This document shows positions 16,581 through 24,924 of a stretch of DNA of 27,429 nucleotides, piece after piece (the first letter of the stretch is position 1; every line of letters begins with the position of its first letter). The translations under genes were made by a program, and so were the position numbers. The stretch is taken from contig JANJTI010000177.1 in assembly GCA_024711185.1 (NCBI GenBank), forward strand, positions 1 through 27,429, given 5' to 3'. A model generated the notes under the pieces. That model saw only the letters and a program-made list of their open reading frames with translations. It had not been told where the DNA came from and did not search any database. The stretch comes from Brevundimonas sp. (GTDB taxonomy: Bacteria; Pseudomonadota; Alphaproteobacteria; Caulobacterales; Caulobacteraceae).

Positions 16581-18437
16581 TCACGCCGCGACCTTCGCCT
16601 TCTTCACGTGCGACAGCAGCGCGGTCAGGGCCCCCGGGGTCATCCCCTCGATCCGGCCCGCCTGGCCCAGCGTCCGCGGCTGGACGATTGTCAGCTTCTC
16701 GCGCACCTCGTTCGAAAGCCCGCCGATGGCGGCGTAGTCGAGGTCGACAGGGAGGGCCAGCGCCTCCTCCCGGCGCAGCGCCTCGGCGTCGGCGGCCTGA
16801 CGGTCCAGGTAGCCGGCATAGCCGGCATCGATCTCGATCTGCTCGCGCACCTGACGCGACCATCCGGCGATCTCGGGACGGACAGACCGGAAAGCCTCCA
16901 GGGTCACGCCCGGGAAGGCGAGCAGATCACGGATCGACCGGCGTTGCCCGTCGGCGTTGACCCGGATGCCGAGTTCGCCCGCCTCCTTGGGGGTGAACTT
17001 GGTTTCACGTGAAACAGCGTGCGCGCGCTGCAGCTCCGCCGCCTTCGCGGACCAGGCGGCCGCCCGCTCCGCACCCACCGCCCCGGCGGCGACGCCGAGC
17101 GCGGTCAATCGTTGATCGGCGTTGTCGGCGCGCAGACTGAGACGGTACTCGGCCCGGCTGGTGAACATCCGGTAGGGCTCGGTCACACCCTTGGTGACGA
17201 GATCGTCGATCATCACCCCGATGTAGGCCTGGTCCCGACCGAGGATCATCGGTTCGGCGCCGGCTGCAGCGCGCGCGGCGTTGAGGCCCGCGATCAGGCC
17301 CTGCGCGCCCGCCTCTTCGTAGCCGGTGGTGCCGTTGATCTGCCCGGCCAGGTACAGACCCGGCCGTTTCTTGACCTCCAGCGCCGGGGTCAGCTCCCGC
17401 GGGTCGACATAGTCGTACTCGATGGCGTAGCCGAAGCGGAACACCTCGACCGCCTCCAGCCCCGGAATGGTCCGCAGGAAGGCCAGCTGGGTTGCGTCCG
17501 ACACCGAGGTGGAGATGCCGTTCGGATAGACGGTCGGATCGTCCAGCCCCTCGGGCTCGAGGAAGATCTGGTGCGAGGTCTTGTCGGCGAAGCGCACCAC
17601 CTTGTCCTCGATCGACGGACAGTAGCGTGGTCCGCGCCCCGAGAGATGGCCGCCGTAGACGGCGCTCTCGCCCAGATTCCCGGCGATGATCCGGTGCGTT
17701 TCGGCCGTGGTGTGGGTGACGCCGCAGGCGATCTGGGGCACGTCAATGCGGTCGGTGAGGAAGCTGAACGGCGCCGGATCGGCGTCGGCCTCCTGCCGGT
17801 CCAGCCGGTCCCAAGCGATGGTGCGGCCGTCCAGACGCGCCGGGGTCCCGGTCTTCAGTCGGCCCATGCGCAGGCCGGCTCCATAGAGGTCGGCGGCGAG
17901 ACCGGTGGACGGCGCTTCGCCGTGGCGGCCGGCCGGGATCCGCTGGTCGCCCTTGTGAATGACGCCGTTGAGGAAGGTACCCGTGGTCAGCACCACGGCG
18001 GCGGCGCGCAGCTCGGTTCCGTCGCTGGCGACGACTCCGGTCACCCGGTCTCCGTCGAGGATCAGGCTCTCCGCCGTCCCGGCTCTCAGCGACAGGTTCG
18101 GTGTCGCGGCGAGCTCGGGCTGCATGGCCTCGCGGTAAAGCCGGCGGTCGATCTGGCTGCGCGGCCCCTGCACGGCCGCGCCCTTCGAGCGGTTGAGCAA
18201 ACGGAACTGGATACCCGAGACATCCGCCAGCCGCCCCATGACGCCGTCCAAGGCGTCGATCTCGCGCACCAGATGCCCCTTCCCATGGCCGCCGATGGCC
18301 GGGTTGCAGGACATCTCGCCAATGGTTTCCAGCTTCTGGGTCAGCAGCAGGGTGCGCGCGCCGGTGCGCGCCGCGGCGGCCGCGGCCTCGCAGCCGGCGT
18401 GCCCGCCGCCGATGACGATGACGTCGAAGGAGTGCAT
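16581..18437 (-). CDS. mnmG: tRNA uridine-5-carboxymethylaminomethyl modification enzyme MnmG (GidA)
   Basis: 618 residues from ATG 18437 ([19 protein letters not shown]). FAD-binding GGGHAGCEA lies at the N-terminus, followed by [44 protein letters not shown], the [12 protein letters not shown] block and GYEEAGAQG. The C-terminal helical domain that binds MnmE is complete. With MnmE it modifies wobble U34 of certain tRNAs. A GTG at 18473 would add 12 residues; neither start has a clear ribosome binding site, and I prefer the ATG on family N-terminus. The coding sequence contains a parS site (17000-17015). Confidence 0.96.
   Translation of the reverse strand: MHSFDVIVIGGGHAGCEAAAAAARTGARTLLLTQKLETIGEMSCNPAIGGHGKGHLVREIDALDGVMGRLADVSGIQFRLLNRSKGAAVQGPRSQIDRRLYREAMQPELAATPNLSLRAGTAESLILDGDRVTGVVASDGTELRAAAVVLTTGTFLNGVIHKGDQRIPAGRHGEAPSTGLAADLYGAGLRMGRLKTGTPARLDGRTIAWDRLDRQEADADPAPFSFLTDRIDVPQIACGVTHTTAETHRIIAGNLGESAVYGGHLSGRGPRYCPSIEDKVVRFADKTSHQIFLEPEGLDDPTVYPNGISTSVSDATQLAFLRTIPGLEAVEVFRFGYAIEYDYVDPRELTPALEVKKRPGLYLAGQINGTTGYEEAGAQGLIAGLNAARAAAGAEPMILGRDQAYIGVMIDDLVTKGVTEPYRMFTSRAEYRLSLRADNADQRLTALGVAAGAVGAERAAAWSAKAAELQRAHAVSRETKFTPKEAGELGIRVNADGQRRSIRDLLAFPGVTLEAFRSVRPEIAGWSRQVREQIEIDAGYAGYLDRQAADAEALRREEALALPVDLDYAAIGGLSNEVREKLTIVQPRTLGQAGRIEGMTPGALTALLSHVKKAKVAA
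17000..17015. other. parS: parS centromere site 2 (inside mnmG)
   Basis: GGTTTCACGTGAAACA holds the full 14-bp palindrome GTTTCACGTGAAAC (17001-17014), with one mismatch at the outermost base of the 16-bp consensus. It lies within mnmG and encodes V-S-R-E-T, the same reading phase as the site in parA. Confidence 0.96.
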
Positions 18438-18482
18438 GGCGGGGACATAGTCGATCAGCGGGATTTGCGCCACCGGGCGCGG

Positions 18483-18498
18483 TGTTTCACGTGAAACG
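18483..18498. other. parS: parS centromere site 3 (mnmE-mnmG gap)
   Basis: TGTTTCACGTGAAACG contains the perfect 14-bp palindrome (18484-18497). It lies between the mnmE stop and the mnmG start, close enough to the mnmG 5' end that ParB loading could influence transcription there. Confidence 0.97.
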
Positions 18499-18506
18499 GC
18501 CGCAGC

Positions 18507-19814
18507 CTACTTGCCGATGCAGAAGCTGGCGAACACTTCGCCGAGGATGTCCTCGACGCCGATCGAACCGGTGACCCGCCCCAGCGCGTCCGCGGCCCGA
18601 CGCAGATCGTCCCCCGCCATCTCGGGGGCCACGTCCAGCGCGCGCCGCCCCGCCTGAACCGCGGCCAGCGCCTCCTCCAGCCGACGGCGATGGCGCTCCC
18701 GCGTGACCGCCGGGAAGTCGGCGCCGGCAAGGTCCCGCGCCAGCCGCGCCGCGATCCAGTCGTGCAGCGCCGCCAGACCTGCCCCCGTCGTCGTGCTGAC
18801 GGCGATCGCCTCCCCGCCCGGCGGCGGGGCGGCGCGGTCGAGATCCGCCTTGGTCAGGACGACGAGATCGCCGGGCCTGGCATAGGAGGCGGCGACCCCC
18901 TCCGGGTCTCCGGGGGCTCGAACCCAGAGACGCAGCTCGGCCTGCTCGGCCCGGGCCCGGGCGCGGCGGACGCCCTCGGCCTCGACAGGATCGTCGGAGT
19001 CGCGCAGGCCTGCGGTGTCCGACAGGGTCACCGCATAGCCGCCGATCACCAGATCCGCGTCGAGCACGTCGCGGGTGGTGCCGGCGATCGGCGTGACGAT
19101 GGCCGCCTCGCGCGCGACCAGGGCGTTGAACAGCGACGACTTGCCGGCGTTGGTCTCGCCGATCAGGACGATGCGGTAGCCCTCCCGCACCCGCTCGCCA
19201 CGGCGGGCGTCGGCGAGCGCGGCCGTGAGGTTGGCGATCAGCCCGTCCAGCACCGGCCCGGCGGTGCGGGCCAGGTTGTCGGGCACCTCCTCGTCGGGGA
19301 AGTCGATCTCCGCCTCGACGAGGGCCAGCGCCCTGAGCAGGTCGCGGCGGAAGCCGGCGTAGGTCTCCGACAGCCGGCCGTCCAGCTGGCCCAGCGCCTG
19401 CGTCGCCTGGGCGGCGGTCTCGGCATCAATCAGGTCGGCCACGGCCTCGGCCTGGGCCAGATCCATGCGGCCGTTCTCGAACGCCCGCCGGGTGAACTCG
19501 CCGGGATCCGCCGGGCGCAAGCCGAGGGCGATCAGCGCCTCGCTGGCCGACTCCACCACCGCGCGACCGCCGTGCAGGTGCAGCTCGGCGCTGTCCTCGC
19601 CGGTGTAGGAGTTCGGCCCCGGGAAGCGGAGGACCAGCGCCTCGTCGATGCGGCGCGCGTCAAAAGCGAGGGTGCGGAGGCTGGCGACGCGGGGCCTGAG
19701 GCCAGGCGCGCCGAGGGCGGCGAGGGCGGCGTCGGTCGCAGGACCGCTGAGCCGGAGAATGGCGATCGCCCCCCGGCCGGGCGGGGTGGCGAGGGCGAAG
19801 ATGGTGTCGGTCAT
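18507..19814 (-). CDS. mnmE: tRNA modification GTPase MnmE (TrmE)
   Basis: 435 residues from ATG 19814. The tetrahydrofolate-binding N-terminal domain is typical (TIFALATPPGRGAIAILRLSGP, GPNSYTGEDSAELHLHGG, PGEFTRRAFENGRMDLAQAEAVADLI). The G domain has G1 GETNAGKS (219-226), G2 GTTRD (245-249), G3 DTAG (from 266) and G4 TKAD. The protein ends in CIGK, the C-x-G-K motif of the family. It forms the wobble-uridine modification complex with MnmG. The ribosome binding site GAGGAG, 10 nt before the ATG, is the end of a palindromic repeat (19825-19951). A longer frame upstream runs through that repeat and is rejected. Confidence 0.96.
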   Translation of the reverse strand: MTDTIFALATPPGRGAIAILRLSGPATDAALAALGAPGLRPRVASLRTLAFDARRIDEALVLRFPGPNSYTGEDSAELHLHGGRAVVESASEALIALGLRPADPGEFTRRAFENGRMDLAQAEAVADLIDAETAAQATQALGQLDGRLSETYAGFRRDLLRALALVEAEIDFPDEEVPDNLARTAGPVLDGLIANLTAALADARRGERVREGYRIVLIGETNAGKSSLFNALVAREAAIVTPIAGTTRDVLDADLVIGGYAVTLSDTAGLRDSDDPVEAEGVRRARARAEQAELRLWVRAPGDPEGVAASYARPGDLVVLTKADLDRAAPPPGGEAIAVSTTTGAGLAALHDWIAARLARDLAGADFPAVTRERHRRRLEEALAAVQAGRRALDVAPEMAGDDLRRAADALGRVTGSIGVEDILGEVFASFCIGK

Positions 19815-19824
19815 GGCGAGACGT

Positions 19825-19951
19825 CTCCTCCCCATGAAATGAGGAGGGGGACCGCGAAGCGGTGGAGGGGTTCGATCCGGGTGCGGGGTGTGTGACGCCC
19901 GCCCCTCCACCATCCTTCGGATGGTCCCCCTCCCCGCGCAGCGGGGAGGAG
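19825..19951. repeat. Composite palindromic repeat element, copy 2
   Basis: It contains the same two half units as the element at 16462-16572 but in swapped order. The inverted unit (19825-19870) ends in ACCGC-GAA-GCGGT and GGTGGAGGGG. A 31-bp spacer follows, then the direct unit (19902-19951) with CCCCTCCACC, ACCATCC-TTC-GGATGGT and CCCCGC/GCGGGG. It fills most of the gap between the DUF6489-type gene and mnmE, and its left end forms the mnmE ribosome binding site. Confidence 0.85.
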
Positions 19952-19962
19952 ATTCCGACGCG

Positions 19963-20187
19963 TCACTTGACCGCCGCCTCCATCAGCTTGCGAAACTGGT
20001 CCTGGGCCTGGAGGCCGAAGCTGGTCCAGGTCTTCATGAGCTCTTCCGGCTGCATGGCGGCGACGTTCTCCGCCATCCGCTTCTGCATCTCGGCGACCAT
20101 GGCCTCGTTCAGCGGCGCGACGTCCGGCAGGCCGAGGAAGGCCCGCGCCTCGGCCGGCGTGCAGTCGAGTTCGACGTTGACCTTCAT
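19963..20187 (-). CDS. Small DUF6489-type protein
   Basis: 74 residues, beginning MKVNVELDCTPAEARAFLGL, followed by a helical part (NEAMVAEMQKRMAENVAAMQ, EELMKTWTSFGLQAQDQFRK, LMEAAVK). No signal or membrane segment is present. It resembles the small alphaproteobacterial family DUF6489 by the C-TP-EARAFLGLPDV start; this is recalled, not searched. Role unknown. The helical part looks phasin-like, which is only a visual impression. GGAGACGG lies before the ATG. It sits between rho (39-bp gap with a parS site) and mnmE. Confidence 0.8.
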   Translation of the reverse strand: MKVNVELDCTPAEARAFLGLPDVAPLNEAMVAEMQKRMAENVAAMQPEELMKTWTSFGLQAQDQFRKLMEAAVK

Positions 20188-20198
20188 GATCCGTCTCC

Positions 20199-20214
20199 TG
20201 TTTCACGTGAAACG
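20199..20214. other. parS: parS centromere site 4 (rho to DUF6489-type gap)
   Basis: TGTTTCACGTGAAACG contains the perfect 14-bp palindrome (20200-20213). It lies between the rho stop (20227) and the next start (20187). It is the parS nearest to the predicted origin, about 4.4 kb from the CtrA-like site. Confidence 0.97.
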
Positions 20215-20226
20215 GCCGAGGCCGGA

Positions 20227-21639
<1,413 letters not shown>

Positions 21640-21855
21640 GGGAAGTCTTCTTCAGGCAGGCGCGCCGGGACGCTCGCGGGGGCGAGGCGGGGCGGACTGG
21701 CGATGTGTGGCCTTGCGGCCGGCAGGAGAAGCGACGGAGTCCCGCAGGATCGATCCGGCAGGCGTCGCTGGGAGAGAGGGACCGTCCGGCGTCGCCAGGA
21801 ACGGTTCGGGATCAGCGAAACCACGCCGCAGGGGTCAGGTCAAGCGCGGCCCCGC
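21640..21855 (-). promoter_or_regulatory. rho leader: candidate promoter and C-rich untranslated region
   Basis: The 216 bp between hemJ and rho contain a TTGACC -35-like hexamer at 21843-21838 on the minus strand. The following transcript would be C-rich with little G for long stretches, the type of RNA Rho binds. Rho in E. coli controls its own leader in this way; that is an analogy here. A 62-codon frame (GTG 21824 to 21636) runs through the leader and ends on the rho start as ATGA, but it lacks a ribosome binding site and its Arg/Pro-rich composition looks like chance. Confidence 0.4.
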
Positions 21856-22332
21856 CTATGCCTGGCCGAACGTCCATTCCAGGGTCACCGACAGCACCAT
21901 GACGACGGCGATGAGAAAGGGGACCTCGTTGGTCATGCGCCAGAAACGGCCTGAACGGATCGAGGTCCCCGCGACGATCTTCTTCCGTTCTCCGGCGAGG
22001 AAACCATGCCAGCCGCTGAGAGCGATCACTCCGGCCAGCTTGGCGATCATCCACGGCTGGTGGGCGAAGCTCCAGTCGGCGCCGTTCCCGCTCCGCAGCC
22101 AGAACAGCCAGGCGCCGAACACCCATGCCGCGCCCATGGCCGGCCGCAGGATGATGCCCAGCAGCCGTCCCTGCCATGTCCGCAACAGACCCTGCATTTC
22201 CGAGCGCAGGGACTCCGGCTTGCCGGCCTGCTCCACGTCGTAGGCGTAGAGCCGGGGAAGGAACAGCAGCCCCGCCATCCAGGCGATCACCGCGAGGATG
22301 TGCAGGCCGCGGGCGAGATCGTACCAGCTCAT
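21856..22332 (-). CDS. hemJ: HemJ-type protoporphyrinogen IX oxidase
   Basis: 158 residues from ATG 22332, with about four membrane helices. HemJ marks: MSWYDLARGLHILAVIAWMAGLLFLPRLYAY with the conserved His at residue 11, WQGRLLGIILRPAM, and WMIAKLAGV with the conserved Lys near residue 98, then a WHG motif. In the family the membrane-bound protein converts protoporphyrinogen IX to protoporphyrin IX. Its start overlaps the hemH stop as ATGA. It completes the hemE-hemH-hemJ set, and no other protoporphyrinogen oxidase is in the window. Confidence 0.93.
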   Translation of the reverse strand: MSWYDLARGLHILAVIAWMAGLLFLPRLYAYDVEQAGKPESLRSEMQGLLRTWQGRLLGIILRPAMGAAWVFGAWLFWLRSGNGADWSFAHQPWMIAKLAGVIALSGWHGFLAGERKKIVAGTSIRSGRFWRMTNEVPFLIAVVMVLSVTLEWTFGQA

Positions 22333-23387
22333 CCGGCCCTCCGCTCGGCCTGGCACGGGCAGGCCTTCCACTCGCCCCGGCAACCCGGCCCGTAGGGTGC
22401 GACGCCGGTGCGGCCCAGGGCGTTCACCGTGGCGTCGGCGAGGGCGTCCATGAACAGCGGCGTCGTGCTCACCGTCGGGACGCGCAGCCAGGGCGACACG
22501 CCGAGGTGGTGGGCCAGCTCGCGGTACTCGATGTCCAGTTCCACCAGGGTCTCGACGTGTTCGGAGACGAAGGCGATCGGCACGACGACCGCGCCCTTGC
22601 CGTCCCGCGCCGTCTGTTCGAGCGCTTCCGGCGTCGACGGACCGAGCCACTTCAGCGGGCCGACCCGGCTCTGGTAGCAGATCGCGTGGTCGACGGCCCG
22701 GCCGAGTTCGGCGAGGCGGGCCACCACGGCGGCGACGGTGCTCTCGACCTGTTCCTGGTACGGATCGCCCTTGCCCGAGACCAGCTTCTCCGGGATGCCG
22801 TGCGCCGAAAAGAGCACCCGCACCGGGCGGTCGCCAGCCTCGTCCAGCTTCGCCGCGACCGCCGCGGCCTGGGCGTCGATCCACCCGTAGGCCTCCGGGT
22901 AACAGCAGACGGTGCGGCTGTCGCCGGAACCCGCGTAGACGGCGTTCCACAGCTTCAGCGACGACGCCGAGGTGGTGGTCGAATACTGCGGGTAGAGCGG
23001 CAGGAGGACGATCTCGTCCGGCCCGAAGGCGGCGACCTCGGCGGCGGTCTCTTCGGTCAGCGGATTCCAGTAGCGCATGGCGATGAAGGCGCGGACCTCG
23101 TCGTCGGGCAACCGCGCCGCCAGCGCGGCCTCCAGCGCCGCCGCCTGTTTTCTCGTCTCCGGCAGCAGCGGCGAGCCTCCGCCCATCAGGGCGTAGTTGG
23201 CCTGCGCCGCCTTCTCGCGCCGGTTCGAGATCAGCCGCGCCAGGGGAGTGCGCACCAGTCCGGGCAGGCCGATGATCGCCGGGTCGTTGAAAAGGTTGAA
23301 CAGGAACGGCTTGACCGTCGCCTGGTCGTCGGGCCCGCCGAGATTGAACAGCACCACGGCGATGCGGCGGCCCGTCAGCGGGATCAT
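22329..23387 (-). CDS. hemH: Ferrochelatase, with C-terminal cysteine cluster motif
   Basis: 352 residues from ATG 23387, which overlaps the hemE stop (ATGA). Family motifs: VVLFNLGGPD, the catalytic His in LFSAHGIPEK, YQSRVGPLKWLGP, and VVPIAFVSEHVETLVELDIEY. It inserts Fe2+ into protoporphyrin IX. The C-terminus carries C336, C343 and C345 (GCRGEWKACPC), which fits the [2Fe-2S] cluster reported for the C. crescentus type of ferrochelatase. Neighbours are hemE upstream and hemJ downstream, both overlapping by 4 nt, so the three genes are probably one coupled operon. Confidence 0.96.
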   Translation of the reverse strand: MIPLTGRRIAVVLFNLGGPDDQATVKPFLFNLFNDPAIIGLPGLVRTPLARLISNRREKAAQANYALMGGGSPLLPETRKQAAALEAALAARLPDDEVRAFIAMRYWNPLTEETAAEVAAFGPDEIVLLPLYPQYSTTTSASSLKLWNAVYAGSGDSRTVCCYPEAYGWIDAQAAAVAAKLDEAGDRPVRVLFSAHGIPEKLVSGKGDPYQEQVESTVAAVVARLAELGRAVDHAICYQSRVGPLKWLGPSTPEALEQTARDGKGAVVVPIAFVSEHVETLVELDIEYRELAHHLGVSPWLRVPTVSTTPLFMDALADATVNALGRTGVAPYGPGCRGEWKACPCQAERRAG

Positions 23388-24427
23388 TGGGCGCCGATCC
23401 GCTTGAGGACCTGTTCGACGTGGGCGATCGGAACGTCCGGCAGTATGCCGTGGCCGAGATTGAACACCCACGGCCCCCGTCCCCAGGCTTCCAGCAGCTG
23501 GTCGACCCGGCGGTCCAGCAGCGGCCCGCCCGCGCGCAGCAGCAGCGGATCCAGCGCCCCCTGGATGGGCTTGATGGCCTGCACCCGTTTGCCCACCTCG
23601 AGCGGACAGGCGGTGTCCAGCGCCACCGCCTGAACGTCGCACTCGCCGGCGTAACGTTCGGCCAGCGCCGCCGAGCCGCGCGGGAAGCCGATCAGGGGAA
23701 CGGTCACGCCGAGCTCGCGCACCCGCTTCACCAGCGCCTGATGCGGCCGAAGCACGAGTCTTTCGAACAGGTCGTCCGGCAGGCCCTCGGCCCAGCTTTC
23801 GAATATCTTCAGCGCCTGGGCCCCGGCGTCGGCCTGCATCTTCAGGTAATGGGCCGTCGCCTCGACCAGCACCTCGAGCACGGCGTCGACCGTGTCCGGC
23901 TCGGCGTAGGCGTAGGTGCGCGCCTGCGCCCGCTCGCCCTTGCCGATGGTTCGCGCCTCGCCGTCCAGCATGTAGGTGGCCACCGTCCACGGCGCGCCCG
24001 CGAAGCCGATCAGGGCGCGGTGGGGCTCCAGCTCGCCGCGCACGATCGACAGGGTCTCGCCGACCTCGCACAGGGCCTCTCCGGCCGCCGCGGTCCTTTC
24101 CCGCATCGCATCGACCGGCGGCAGGGCGCCGAGCCGCGGTCCCTCGCCGGCCTCGAACCAGACGTCCTGCCCCAGCGCCCGGGGGATCAGCAGGATGTCG
24201 GCGAAGACGATGGACGCGTCGAAGCCGAACCGCCGCATCGGCTGCAGCGTCGCCTCGGCCGCCTTGTCCGGATCGAGACAGAACTCGATGAAGCCGGGGG
24301 TCGTGGCTCGAAGCGCCCGGTATTCCGGCAGATAACGCCCCGCCTGACGCATGAACCAGACCGGCGGCCGCGACGTGGTCTCGCCGGCGAGGGCCTTCAG
24401 GAACAGGGGCGCGTCAGGAGGGGTCAT
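23384..24427 (-). CDS. hemE: Uroporphyrinogen decarboxylase
   Basis: 347 residues, the usual length. Motifs: RPPVWFMRQAGRYLPEYRAL, VFADILLIPRALG, GFAGAPWTVATYML, IFESWAEGLP, PLIGFPRGSAAL and VFNLGHGILPDVPIAHV. It decarboxylates the four acetate groups of uroporphyrinogen III to coproporphyrinogen III. The ATG is at 24427, directly next to the predicted origin. hemE beside the origin is the Caulobacter arrangement, where the hemE promoter lies in the origin. Confidence 0.97.
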   Translation of the reverse strand: MTPPDAPLFLKALAGETTSRPPVWFMRQAGRYLPEYRALRATTPGFIEFCLDPDKAAEATLQPMRRFGFDASIVFADILLIPRALGQDVWFEAGEGPRLGALPPVDAMRERTAAAGEALCEVGETLSIVRGELEPHRALIGFAGAPWTVATYMLDGEARTIGKGERAQARTYAYAEPDTVDAVLEVLVEATAHYLKMQADAGAQALKIFESWAEGLPDDLFERLVLRPHQALVKRVRELGVTVPLIGFPRGSAALAERYAGECDVQAVALDTACPLEVGKRVQAIKPIQGALDPLLLRAGGPLLDRRVDQLLEAWGRGPWVFNLGHGILPDVPIAHVEQVLKRIGAQ

Positions 24428-24920
24428 GCACCCTTGGCCTTACCGGCGGCCCGGTCCGCGCTCAAGCCCGGCCGGGAGTCGCACCCCTTCCCTTCCCATC
24501 ATTCGAATTGAGAAAGGGAGGAAGAAGGGAGTTGGACAGGGGACGGCGGGGACAACTGGCGGAACATTTGGTGATCCCGCCCGACCGGCGCCCGGAGGAT
24601 TCACAGGGCCATCGACAGGCCCCGACCGGCTGTCGAAAACGGGGAAAAGTCCTAACGAGACCTTAACGGGCCCGCCCGCGCTGGACGCGAGCGGGCGACG
24701 CGAGCCGGGCGCCGTTCCGCCGAACCGGGATCCTCCACACCGCAGGGACGCCGCGCGGGGTCGGCGCGGGAAGACTCGCCGGAGAGGACGGTCCGGTCTC
24801 CACCGCCATCCCCGCTCGCGACCCCGGCGTGGGCTTGCTATGGAAATCGGCGCCCGCCGCGAGCGGATCGGCGCCCGGCCCCGTCCACAGGAGTCCCATC
24901 GTCATGGACAGAGCATCCCC
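24428..24920. other. oriC: Predicted chromosomal replication origin (Cori-type)
   Basis: This 493-bp gap between divergent hemE and PPSR is syntenic with Cori of C. crescentus. It holds a CtrA-like site (24652-24667). GANTC sites (CcrM targets) lie at 24476, 24598, 24773 and 24891, with another at 24923. A short A+T-rich patch (24498-24515, 13 of 18 bases) sits between imperfect C/T-rich and G/A-rich arms. DnaA-box-like sequences are weak: TTTTCGACA on the minus strand at 24639-24631 and TCCTCCACA at 24731-24739, each 7 of 9 to TTATCCACA. TCCCCA at 24916-24921 resembles a Caulobacter W-box. No perfect DnaA box is present, so the call rests mostly on position. Confidence 0.8.
24652..24667 (+). 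promoter_or_regulatory. CtrA-like binding site in the predicted origin
   Basis: CTAA-N7-TTAAC matches the CtrA consensus TTAA-N7-TTAA(C) with one mismatch, in DNA where TTAA is rare. In C. crescentus CtrA binding in the origin blocks initiation in swarmer cells. I see only one such site here; C. crescentus has five. Confidence 0.65.
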
Positions 24921-24924
24921 ATGA
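24904..24924 (+). CDS. Possible 6-codon leader ORF overlapping the PPSR start
   Basis: ATG at 24904 opens a frame coding MDRASP and stopping at TGA 24922-24924. The stop overlaps the PPSR ATG (24921) as ATGA. AGGAG at 24889-24893, 10 nt before this ATG, is the only good ribosome binding site nearby, while the PPSR ATG has none at normal spacing. It could serve to load ribosomes for PPSR by reinitiation. It is very short and may be chance. Confidence 0.35.
   Translation: MDRASP

Noticed and set aside
16600..16615. Possible fifth parS (CACGTG core in the mnmG 3' end)
   Set aside because: Only about 12 of 16 positions agree, and both inner flanks differ (CG for AA). It is too degenerate compared with the four near-perfect sites.
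24487..24530. C/T-rich and G/A-rich arms in the origin as a third copy of the palindromic repeat
   Set aside because: They lack the CCCCTCCACC end and the conserved stem loops; pairing is imperfect and they enclose the A+T-rich patch.
24351..24920. Upstream in-frame extension of PPSR across the whole origin region
   Set aside because: The absence of stops is due to high G+C. The family begins at about TYFHVHLVSD, and the upstream residues are not protein-like.
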